From Streptomyces musisoli (GTDB taxonomy: Bacteria > Actinomycetota > Actinomycetes > Streptomycetales > Streptomycetaceae), in contig NZ_JAERRH010000001.1 in assembly GCF_016741855.1 (NCBI RefSeq), positions 124,001 to 188,000 on the forward strand: a DNA stretch of 64,000 nt, in the 5' to 3' direction. Of the stretch, positions 34,001-41,282 are shown piece by piece. The first letter of the stretch is position 1; every line of letters begins with the position of its first letter. The notes below the pieces were generated by a model, which was not told the origin of the DNA, did not search any database, and saw nothing but the letters and a program-made list of their open reading frames with translations. The translations under genes and the position numbers were made by a program.

Positions 34001-35621
34001 GCGACCGCGTCTCGCCGTCGTCGGGGCGGGCCCGGCCGGCCTCGCCGCGGCCCTGACGGCGGCCGCACGGGGCGTCCAGGTCGTCCTCGTCGACGCCGCC
34101 GACCAGGCCGGCGGACAGTTCTACCGGCAGCCCGCCGCCGCCCTCGGCGCCCGCCGGCCCCGGGCGCTGCACCACCAGTGGCGCACCTGGGAACGGCTGC
34201 GGGCCGGCCTCGAACGGCACCGCGAGGCCGGCCGGATCACCGCGCTGACCGACCATCATGTGTGGTGCGTGGCACGGGATCCGGCCTCCGGGGCGTTCGG
34301 TGTGCACGCCCTGCGCGGACCGGCGCAGGACGAGGGCACCGTCGTCCGGGCCGACGCCGTGCTGCTCGCCACCGGCGGGTACGAGCGTGTGCTGCCCTTC
34401 CCGGGCTGGACCCTGCCCGGCGTCGTCACGGCGGGCGGCGCGCAGGCCATGCTCAAGGGCGGCCTGGTGCTGCCCGGACGGACGGCCGTGGTCGCCGGGA
34501 CCGGTCCGCTGCTGCTGCCGGTGGCCACCGGGCTCGCCGCGGCGGGCGCCCGGGTCGCCGCGCTCGTCGAGTCCGCCGGTCCCGCGGCGCTGCTGCGCCG
34601 GGCACCCGCCCTGGCGGCCCAGCCGGGCAAACTCGCCGAGGGCGCCGGGTACGCGGCCCGGTTGCTGCGGCACGGGGTACGCGTCCTGCCCCGGTCCGCG
34701 GTCGTGGCGGCGCACGGCACCGGCCGGCTGGACGCGGTCACGGTGGCCGCGCTCGACCGGGACGGCACCCTCCGGCCCGGCGGCACCCGCCGGATCCGCT
34801 GCGACACCCTCGCCGTGGGCCACGGCATGCTGCCGCACACCGACCTCGCCGAGACCCTCGGCTGCACCCTGTCCGGCACCTCCGTACGGGTCGACGCCGA
34901 GCAGCGCACCGACGTGCCGGGGGTCTGGGCCGCCGGCGAGGCCACCGGTGTCGGCGGCGCGGCGCTCGCACTCGCCGAGGGGCACATCGCCGGTGGCTCG
35001 GCCGCGGCCCGGCTGCACGGCACCGCCACCGACCCGCGCCGCTGGGCCGCCGCCGCCCGGGCCAGGACCCGGCTGCGCGAGTTCGCCACCGCCCTCGACG
35101 CGGTGTACGCGCCGCCGGCCGGCTGGGCGGACCGGGTCCCGGACGACACGGTGGTGTGCCGCTGCGAGGAGGTCACCGCCGGGGAGGTGCGCGGCGCCGT
35201 GGAGCTGCTCGGCGCCGGCGACCTGCGCACCGTGAAACTGCTCTCCCGGGCCGGGATGGGCTGGTGCCAGGGCCGGATGTGCGCGCCGGCGGTCGCGGGC
35301 CTGACCGGCTGCCCGCTCACCGCCGGCCGCAGACCGCTCGCCCGCCCGGTACCGCTCGGCGTCCTGGCCGGCCTGCCGGACACGAACGCCGGCCTCCCGG
35401 ACACGGACCCCGGCCTGCCGGACACGGACCCCGGCCTGCCGGTGACGGACACCGGCCGTGCGATGGCGGACGCCGGTCATCCGGTGACGGACACCGGCCT
35501 GCCGTCGGCGGACGCCGGCCCGCCGGAAACCGGAGTGGACCGGCCGGACACGGACGGGGACCGGCTGGGCCCGGACACGAAGCGGCCGGGAGCGGATCCC
35601 GTGCCGCCGGAAACGGACTGA
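33993..35621 (+). CDS. NAD(P)/FAD-type flavoprotein with [2Fe-2S] domain, likely D-hydroxyproline dehydrogenase alpha, with repeat tail
   Basis: The 542-residue protein has a Rossmann motif at the start (LAVVGAGPAGLAAAL), AGGQFYRQP, a second dinucleotide site (TAVVAGTGPLLLPVA) and GVWAAGEATGVGG. A C-terminal iron-sulfur domain carries CRCEEVTAGEV and GWCQGRMCAP. This matches the HcnA/LhpF-type large subunit. After about residue 459 comes an 83-residue tail of 7-residue units such as GLPDTDP, encoded by a 21-bp tandem repeat and unusual for the family. The tail is hydrophilic and probably disordered. ATG at 33993 overlaps the gamma subunit gene. Confidence 0.88.
   Translation: MAERPRLAVVGAGPAGLAAALTAAARGVQVVLVDAADQAGGQFYRQPAAALGARRPRALHHQWRTWERLRAGLERHREAGRITALTDHHVWCVARDPASGAFGVHALRGPAQDEGTVVRADAVLLATGGYERVLPFPGWTLPGVVTAGGAQAMLKGGLVLPGRTAVVAGTGPLLLPVATGLAAAGARVAALVESAGPAALLRRAPALAAQPGKLAEGAGYAARLLRHGVRVLPRSAVVAAHGTGRLDAVTVAALDRDGTLRPGGTRRIRCDTLAVGHGMLPHTDLAETLGCTLSGTSVRVDAEQRTDVPGVWAAGEATGVGGAALALAEGHIAGGSAAARLHGTATDPRRWAAAARARTRLREFATALDAVYAPPAGWADRVPDDTVVCRCEEVTAGEVRGAVELLGAGDLRTVKLLSRAGMGWCQGRMCAPAVAGLTGCPLTAGRRPLARPVPLGVLAGLPDTNAGLPDTDPGLPDTDPGLPVTDTGRAMADAGHPVTDTGLPSADAGPPETGVDRPDTDGDRLGPDTKRPGADPVPPETD
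35370..35621 (+). repeat. twelve 21-bp tandem units encoding a heptapeptide tail
   Basis: Exactly 252 bp, 12 units of 21 bp including the stop codon, extend the alpha-subunit gene. Early units are nearly identical (GLPDTNA, GLPDTDP, GLPDTDP, GLPVTDT) and later ones drift (GRAMADA, DRPDTDG). This indicates in-frame repeat expansion that has grown into the C-terminus. Confidence 0.95.
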
Positions 35622-35661
35622 GTCCCGCCGCCCCTTCCACCCTCCCCATCTGCACTCAACT

Positions 35662-35676
35662 CAGTAATATGTCACA
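35662..35676. promoter_or_regulatory. operator-like motif upstream of the deaminase gene
   Basis: CAGTAATATGTCACA is the reverse complement of TGTGACATATTACTG, 14 of 15 identical to the site at 32524-32538. It lies 24-38 bp before the DapA-family start, so a second regulated promoter probably begins here. Confidence 0.6.
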
Positions 35677-35699
35677 CCCCACTGAATGAGGGATCGCCC

Positions 35700-36596
35700 A
35701 TGACGCACCCCGAGAACCGTCCCTGGCGTGGCATCCTCGTCGCCACCGCCCTCCCGCTCCGCGAAGACCTCTCCGTCGACCACGACCGCTACGCCGAGCA
35801 CTGCGCCTGGCTCGTCACGAACGGCTGCGACGGCGTCGTACCGAACGGCTCCCTCGGCGAGTACCAGGTGCTCACCCCCGAGGAGCGCGCCCGGGTGGTG
35901 GAGACCGCCGTGGCCGCGGTCGGGGGTGAGCGGGTGATGCCGGGCGTCGCCGCGTACGGGTCCGCCGAGGCCCGCCGCTGGGCCGAGCAGGCGGCCGAGG
36001 CCGGCTGCGCGTCGGTGATGCTGCTGCCGCCCAACGCCTACCGCGCCGACGAGCGGTCCGTCCTCGCCCACTACACCGAGGTCGCGAAGGCGGGCCTGCC
36101 GGTCGTCGCGTACAACAACCCGATCGACACCAAGGTCGACCTGGTCCCCGAACTCCTCGCCCGGCTGCACGGCGAGGGCCTCGTGCAGGCCGTCAAGGAG
36201 TTCTCCGGCGACGTCCGCCGCGCCTACCGCATCGCCGAACTCGCCCCGGAGCTGGACCTGTTGATCGGGGCCGACGACGTACTGCTGGAGCTGGCGGCGG
36301 CCGGCGCCAAGGGCTGGGTGGCCGGCTACCCCAACGCGCTGCCCCGCGCCTCGGCAGAGCTGTACCGGGCCGCGACCGCCGGCGACCTCGGCACCGCGCT
36401 CCCCCTGTACCGGCGGCTGCACCCGCTGCTGCGCTGGGACTCGAAGGTGGAGTTCGTCCAGGCGATCAAGCTCTCCATGGACGTCGTCGGGCGGTACGGC
36501 GGCCCGGTGCGCCCGCCCCGCGTACCGTTGCTGCCCGAGCAGGCGGCCGCGGTCCGCGCGGCCACCGAGAAGGCCGTCGCCGCGGGTCTCGCGTAA
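35700..36596 (+). CDS. DapA-superfamily lyase, likely pyrroline-4-hydroxy-2-carboxylate deaminase
   Basis: A 298-residue TIM-barrel protein of the dihydrodipicolinate synthase/N-acetylneuraminate lyase superfamily. The Schiff-base Lys is in QAVKEFSGD, the Tyr is in VVAYNNP, and GSLGEYQVLTPEE is the N-terminal phosphate-loop equivalent. In hydroxyproline catabolism a member of this family removes water and ammonia from 1-pyrroline-4-hydroxy-2-carboxylate to give 2-oxoglutarate semialdehyde. The genes for the preceding steps flank it on both sides, which supports that assignment over lysine synthesis. The semialdehyde dehydrogenase is not in the window. Confidence 0.85.
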   Translation: MTHPENRPWRGILVATALPLREDLSVDHDRYAEHCAWLVTNGCDGVVPNGSLGEYQVLTPEERARVVETAVAAVGGERVMPGVAAYGSAEARRWAEQAAEAGCASVMLLPPNAYRADERSVLAHYTEVAKAGLPVVAYNNPIDTKVDLVPELLARLHGEGLVQAVKEFSGDVRRAYRIAELAPELDLLIGADDVLLELAAAGAKGWVAGYPNALPRASAELYRAATAGDLGTALPLYRRLHPLLRWDSKVEFVQAIKLSMDVVGRYGGPVRPPRVPLLPEQAAAVRAATEKAVAAGLA

Positions 36597-36607
36597 GGAG
36601 CCGGACC

Positions 36608-37609
36608 ATGCGCAGCAAGCTCGTCCTGCACGCCGTCGACTCGCACACCGAGGGCATGCCGACCCGCGTGGTCACCGGCGGGATCGGCACCCTCCCCGGC
36701 GCGACGATGAACGAGCGCCGGCTGCACTTCCGGGACCACCGCGACCACATCAAGCGCCTGCTGATGAACGAGCCGCGCGGCCACGCCGCCATGAGCGGCG
36801 CGATCCTCCAGCCGCCGACCCGCCCGGACTGCGACTGGGGTGTCGTCTACATCGAGGTCTCCGGCTGTCTGCCGATGTGCGGGCACGGCACCATCGGGGT
36901 GGCGACGGTGCTGGTCGAGACCGGGATGGTGGAGGTGGTGGAGCCGGTGACCGCCATCCGGCTCGACACCCCGGCGGGCGTGGTGGTCGCCGAGGTGGCG
37001 GTGGAGAACGGCGCCGCACGGAACGTGACGCTGAGGAACGTCCCCTCGTTCGCCGTCGCCCTGGACCGCAAGCTCGCCCTGCCCGACGGCCGCACGGTCA
37101 CCTACGACCTCGCCTACGGCGGCAACTTCTACGCGATCCTCCCGCTCGACGCCTTCGGGCTGCCCTTCGACCGCGCCCGCAAGGACGACATCCTGGCGGC
37201 GGGCCTGTCACTGATGCGCGCGATCAACGAGCAGGAGGAGCCGGTGCATCCGGAGGACCCGTCGATCCGCGGCTGCCACCACGTCCACCTCCACGCGCCC
37301 GGCGCGACGGCCCGGCACTCCCGCCACGCGATGGTCATCCACCCGGGCTGGTTCGACCGCTCCCCGTGCGGCACGGGTACCAGCGCGCGCATGGCGCAAC
37401 TGCACGCGCGCGGCGAACTCCCGTTGCACACCGAGTTCGTGAACGAGTCCTTCATCGGCACCCGCTTCACCGGGCGGCTGCTGGGGACGACGGAGGTCGC
37501 GGGGGTGCCGGCCGTGCTGCCCAGTTTCACCGGCCGGGCGTGGATCACCGGGACCGCGCAGTATCTGCTGGACCCGGCCGATCCGTTCCCGGAAGGGTTC
37601 GTCCTCTAG
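36608..37609 (+). CDS. proline racemase family protein, likely 4-hydroxyproline 2-epimerase
   Basis: The 333-residue product has the two catalytic cysteines of this family, Cys91 in MCGHGTIG and Cys254 in SPCGTGTSARM. Having both cysteines indicates racemase or epimerase activity, because the 3-hydroxyproline dehydratases have Ser or Thr at one position. It would convert trans-4-hydroxy-L-proline to cis-4-hydroxy-D-proline, the substrate of the dehydrogenase encoded upstream. ATG at 36608 is 11 bp after the deaminase stop with AAGGAG between, so they are cotranscribed. Confidence 0.92.
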   Translation: MRSKLVLHAVDSHTEGMPTRVVTGGIGTLPGATMNERRLHFRDHRDHIKRLLMNEPRGHAAMSGAILQPPTRPDCDWGVVYIEVSGCLPMCGHGTIGVATVLVETGMVEVVEPVTAIRLDTPAGVVVAEVAVENGAARNVTLRNVPSFAVALDRKLALPDGRTVTYDLAYGGNFYAILPLDAFGLPFDRARKDDILAAGLSLMRAINEQEEPVHPEDPSIRGCHHVHLHAPGATARHSRHAMVIHPGWFDRSPCGTGTSARMAQLHARGELPLHTEFVNESFIGTRFTGRLLGTTEVAGVPAVLPSFTGRAWITGTAQYLLDPADPFPEGFVL

Positions 37610-37619
37610 ACTCACCCCG
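37607..37619 (+). promoter_or_regulatory. -10 element of a leaderless GntR gene
   Basis: TAGACT at 37607-37612 overlaps the epimerase stop codon and lies 7 bp before GTG 37620, the spacing of leaderless Streptomyces promoters. No ribosome-binding site is present. Confidence 0.5.
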
Positions 37620-38315
37620 GTGATGCGTGACATGGCACAGAACACGCCCGGGGCGGAGACGCCCGCACTCCCCCGGCTCGGCGGCCGGCGGAGCAGCTAC
37701 CGCGAGCGGGTGGCCGACGCCCTGCGCGCCGCACTGATCGCCGGCGAGCTGCGGCCGGGCGAGGTGTACTCGGCGCCCTCGCTGGCCACCCGGTTCGGCG
37801 TCTCGGCGACGCCGGTGCGCGAGGCGATGCTCGACCTCGCCAAGGAGGGGCTGGTCGACACCGTGCCCAACAAGGGCTTCCGGGTCACCGCCGTCTCCGA
37901 CCGGCAGCTGGACGAGTACACGCACATCCGGGCGCTCGTCGAGATCCCCACCGTGGTGGCCCTGGCCCGCACGGCCGACCGTGTCTCGCTGGAGGCGCTG
38001 CGCCCGGCGGCCCGGGAGATCGTCACCGCCGCGGCGGCGGGCGACCTGATCGCCTACGTGGAGGCCGACACCCGCTTCCACCTCGGCCTGCTCGCCCTGG
38101 CGGGCAACACCCACCTGGTCGAGGTCGTGGCCGACCTGCGGGGGCGCTCCCGTCTGTACGGGCTCACCGCGCTGGTGGAGGCGGGCCGGCTGCTCGCGTC
38201 CGCCGAGGAGCACCTGGAGCTGCTGGACGCCCTGCTGGAGCGCGACGAGAAGGCCGTGCACGAGATCATGACCCGGCATCTGGGGCATGTGCGCAGCCTG
38301 TGGGCGGCGGACTGA
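37620..38315 (+). CDS. GntR-family (FCD) transcriptional regulator of the hydroxyproline cluster
   Basis: The 231-residue protein has an N-terminal winged helix (YRERVADALRAALIAGEL, SAPSLATRFGVSATPVREA and GLVDTVPNKGFRV). Its C-terminal FCD domain has the metal/ligand motif spread over DEYTHIRALVEIP, ADTRFHLGLLALAGN and HLELLDALLERD. It most likely binds the TGTGACATAkTACTG sites at 32524 and 35662 and responds to hydroxyproline or a pathway intermediate. The start could be GTG 37620 (leaderless), ATG 37623 or ATG 37632. It lies between the epimerase and the permease gene. The DNA-site assignment is inference from proximity. Confidence 0.88.
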   Translation: MMRDMAQNTPGAETPALPRLGGRRSSYRERVADALRAALIAGELRPGEVYSAPSLATRFGVSATPVREAMLDLAKEGLVDTVPNKGFRVTAVSDRQLDEYTHIRALVEIPTVVALARTADRVSLEALRPAAREIVTAAAAGDLIAYVEADTRFHLGLLALAGNTHLVEVVADLRGRSRLYGLTALVEAGRLLASAEEHLELLDALLERDEKAVHEIMTRHLGHVRSLWAAD

Positions 38316-38516
38316 CCGGCTCCCGCGCCCCGGCGCCCCCCGGAGGACAGCGCCGGACATCTGGCGGTACGAAGGCCGTGCCGCGACGTTTTTTGCACGC
38401 TCGGGCGTCCCGTACGAAACAACGAGCGGCGATTTTGTGTCAGATCGACGCATCCCCGACCATGGGGCCGTCCCGGCGATCCCGGGCACGTCAGTTCCAT
38501 GAGAGGCGCACCACCC

Positions 38517-39947
38517 ATGCACAGCACCGGGACCGTCCCGCAGCCGGCTCCGGCCCCCGCGGAGATCTCCGCGGAGACCCCCACGGCTCCCGTCGAGGAC
38601 CCGGACGGCAACGCCGGCCGGCATGCCCGCCGGTTCGGCCTGCCCGTCGCCACCGCGCTGGTCATGGGCAACATCATCGGCGGCGGCATCTTCCTGCTGC
38701 CCGCCTCCATCGCCCCCTACGGCACCGTCAGTCTGGTCGCGTTCGGGGTGCTGACCGTCGGCGCCATCGCGCTGGCCCTGGTCTTCGGCCGGCTCGCCGC
38801 CCGCGACCCCCGTACCGGCGGTCCCTACGTCTACGCCCGCGAGGCGTTCGGCGACTTCGCGGGCTTCCTGGCGGCCTGGTCGTACTGGATCACCACCTGG
38901 GTGTCGAACGCCGCGCTCGCCGTCGCCGCGGTCGGCTACCTCGACGTGCTGATCCCGGTGAACGGTCACCGCTGGACCGCCTGCCTGGCCGCGCTGGCCC
39001 TCCAGTGGCTGCCCGCGCTCGCCAACTTCGCCGGCACCCGTTACGTGGGCGCCGTCCAGCTGGTCTCCACGGTGCTGAAGTTCGTGCCGCTGCTGCTCGT
39101 CGCGGTCGGCGGCCTGTTCTTCTTCGACCCGGACCGGCTCGGGCCGTTCAACACCAGTGGTCACGGCGCGGTCGGCGCGGTGTCCGCGTCGGCCGCCCTG
39201 CTGCTCTTCTCCTACCTCGGGGTGGAGTCCGCCGCCGTCAGCGCGGGCGAGGTCGAGAACGCCCGGCGCAACGTGGGCCGCGCCACCGTCATCGGCACCG
39301 CGGGCGCCGCGCTGGTGTACCTGCTGGGCACGCTGTCCGTGTTCGGCACGGTCGCGCACGACCGCCTGGTGACCTCCACCGCGCCGTTCTCGGACGCCGT
39401 GAACACGATGTTCGGCGGCAGCTGGGGCGGTACGGCGGTGGCGCTCGCCGCTCTGGTGTCGATGACCGGCTGCCTCAACGGCTGGACCCTGCTCAGCGCC
39501 CAGACGCCGTACGCGGCGGCCCGTGACGGTCTCTTCCCGAGCGCCTTCACGCGCCGCCGGCGGGGTGTGCCCACGGTCGGGGTCGGCGTGACGGTCGTGC
39601 TCGCCTCGCTGCTCACCGTGTACAACTACCTGTCCGGCTCGGGCAGGGTCTTCGAGGTCCTGGTCCTGGTCACCACGTTCACCGCGACCGTGCCGTACCT
39701 GCTGGCCACCGCCGCGCAGATCTTCCACCTCGTGGCGGGCCGGTCCGAGGCGGTCGACCGGGGGCGGCTGGTGCGCGACGGCGTGATCACCGCGGTGGCC
39801 GCCGCCTTCTCGGTCTGGCTGATGGCGGGCGCCGGCTACGCGGCGGTCTACCAGGGCGTGCTGTTCCTGTTCGTCGGGATCCTCGTCTACGCGGTGATGG
39901 CGGCGCGACGGCAGCGCACACAGCCGTCACCGGTCGAGGCGCGATAA
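38517..39947 (+). CDS. APC-family amino acid permease, likely hydroxyproline/proline uptake
   Basis: The 476-residue protein has about 12 membrane segments after a 40-residue soluble N-terminus. It carries the basic APC motif VATALVMGNIIGGGIFLLPAS and a GGPYVYAREAFGDFAG loop like AdiC/YjeH-type transporters. It is preceded by GAGAGG at 10 bp; an upstream in-frame ATG at 38499 lacks a ribosome site. Its place directly after the hydroxyproline genes and their regulator suggests it imports hydroxyproline. The 200 bp upstream contains AT-richer words (GTTTTTTGC, GATTTTGTGTCAG) and probably its own promoter. Confidence 0.85.
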   Translation: MHSTGTVPQPAPAPAEISAETPTAPVEDPDGNAGRHARRFGLPVATALVMGNIIGGGIFLLPASIAPYGTVSLVAFGVLTVGAIALALVFGRLAARDPRTGGPYVYAREAFGDFAGFLAAWSYWITTWVSNAALAVAAVGYLDVLIPVNGHRWTACLAALALQWLPALANFAGTRYVGAVQLVSTVLKFVPLLLVAVGGLFFFDPDRLGPFNTSGHGAVGAVSASAALLLFSYLGVESAAVSAGEVENARRNVGRATVIGTAGAALVYLLGTLSVFGTVAHDRLVTSTAPFSDAVNTMFGGSWGGTAVALAALVSMTGCLNGWTLLSAQTPYAAARDGLFPSAFTRRRRGVPTVGVGVTVVLASLLTVYNYLSGSGRVFEVLVLVTTFTATVPYLLATAAQIFHLVAGRSEAVDRGRLVRDGVITAVAAAFSVWLMAGAGYAAVYQGVLFLFVGILVYAVMAARRQRTQPSPVEAR

Positions 39948-39964
39948 ACCCGGCGTCCGCGGCC

Positions 39965-40055
39965 GTCACGGGGGGACTCAGCCGCCCGGTGACCGAGTCG
40001 TCACCGGCGGGACTCAGCAGCCCGGCGGACCGAGCCGTCACCGGTCGTCGGGACG
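39965..40055. repeat. imperfect direct repeat between convergent genes
   Basis: Two copies of a word beginning GTCACsGGnGGGACTCAGC, each about 45 bp long, lie between the permease and histidine kinase stops. They may act in termination, but no strong hairpin is clear. Confidence 0.5.
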
Positions 40056-41282
40056 CCATGGCTCGTCGGGCCCCCGCGCCGCGGTGCGCGGGGGCCCGCT
40101 GTGCACTCCGGTGCGGTACTTGGGGACCCGGATGGTGATCTTCATCCCGGCTCCGACGCCGGTCTCGATCACCAGCCCGTGGTCGTCCCCGTAGACCTGC
40201 CGCAGCCGCTCGTCCACGTTGCGCAGCCCGATACCCGCCGTGGAGCCGCCTTCGCCGTTCAGGATCCGGCGGAGCCGTTCCGGCTCCATGCCGACTCCGT
40301 TGTCCTCGATGACGATGCGGGCCGTCGCCCCCTCGTCCTGTGCGGCGATGGTGATCCGGCTGCGCTCGACGCTCTCCTCGAGACCGTGTTTGACCGCGTT
40401 CTCCACCAGGGGCTGAAGGCACAGGAAGGGAACTGCCACGGGCAGCACCTCGGGGGCGATCCGCAGGGTCACCTCCAGCCGCTGTCCGAACCGCGCGCGC
40501 ACCAGCTCCAGGAACTGCTCGATCGAGCGCAGCTCCTCGGCCAGGGTGGTGAACTCGCCGTGGCGGCGGAACGAGTAGCGGGCGAAGTCGGCGAACTCCA
40601 GCAGGAGCTCCCGGGCCCGCTCGGGGTCGGTGCGGACGAACGAGGCGATCGCCGCGAGGGAGTTGTAGACGAAGTGGGGGGAGATCTGCGCGCGCAGCGC
40701 CCGGATCTCCGCCTCGACCAGTCCCGTGCGGGTCCGGTCGAGATCGGCGAGTTCCAGCTGGACGGAGACCCAGCGGGCGACCTCCTCGGCGGCCCGGACC
40801 GCGGGCGCCGGCTCCCCGGCACCGAGGACGACGAGGGCACCGAGCACGCGCTGGTCGACGGTGAGCGGGGCGGCGGTGCCCCAGCGCACGGGACACCCCG
40901 GGTCCGGGCAGCCTACGGCGAACGTCTGTGTGCGGCCGGTGGCCAGCACCTGGCGGACCCGGTCGAGGGCCGGCTCCTCGTGGTGCCGGCCCGGCCCGTC
41001 CCAGGCCAGCAGCCGGTCCCCGGCGGTGAGCCCGAGCGCGGCCGTGCCGAACAGCGGCCGGAGCCGTCGTACCGCCTTGCGGGCCGCGTCGCCGGTCAGT
41101 CCGGCGCGCAGCGGGGGCGCCGCCAGGGAGGCGGTGTGCAGCGTGCGGAAGGTGGCGCGTTCCACGGGGGTGCCCGGCTCCGTGCCGTCCCGGCCGGACC
41201 GACGGGCCAGCAGGCGTCCCGTGGCGAGCCCGGCGGCGAACAGCAGGGGCGCGCCGGCGGCGACGAGGGCGAGGCCGTTCAC
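40038..41282 (-). CDS. LytS/YehU-type sensor histidine kinase
   Basis: The 414-residue protein has one N-terminal membrane segment and a GAF-like middle region. The His_kinase domain has the phosphoacceptor motif RAQISPHFVYNSLAAIASF, and the ATPase part has ENAVKHGLEE, VIEDNGVGM and GIGLRNVDERL. This is the LytS/YehU class that usually pairs with a LytTR response regulator. GTG at 41282 overlaps the symporter stop by 4 bp, so the kinase is cotranscribed with the symporter. The downstream neighbour is convergent and no response regulator gene is present in the window, so the partner is encoded elsewhere or was lost. Confidence 0.9.
   Translation of the reverse strand: MNGLALVAAGAPLLFAAGLATGRLLARRSGRDGTEPGTPVERATFRTLHTASLAAPPLRAGLTGDAARKAVRRLRPLFGTAALGLTAGDRLLAWDGPGRHHEEPALDRVRQVLATGRTQTFAVGCPDPGCPVRWGTAAPLTVDQRVLGALVVLGAGEPAPAVRAAEEVARWVSVQLELADLDRTRTGLVEAEIRALRAQISPHFVYNSLAAIASFVRTDPERARELLLEFADFARYSFRRHGEFTTLAEELRSIEQFLELVRARFGQRLEVTLRIAPEVLPVAVPFLCLQPLVENAVKHGLEESVERSRITIAAQDEGATARIVIEDNGVGMEPERLRRILNGEGGSTAGIGLRNVDERLRQVYGDDHGLVIETGVGAGMKITIRVPKYRTGVHSGPPRTAARGPDEPWRPDDR

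Noticed and set aside
34178..35689. Second plus-strand frame within the large dehydrogenase subunit
   Set aside because: It is an Arg/Gly-rich frame-shifted reading of the real gene, which has FAD motifs and iron-sulfur cysteines in its own frame.
35700..36596. Dihydrodipicolinate synthase of lysine biosynthesis
   Set aside because: The fold is the same, but the neighbours (epimerase, D-hydroxyproline dehydrogenase subunits, shared operator) fit hydroxyproline degradation much better.
36608..37609. trans-3-hydroxyproline dehydratase
   Set aside because: Both catalytic positions are Cys (91 and 254), whereas the dehydratases have Ser or Thr at one of them.
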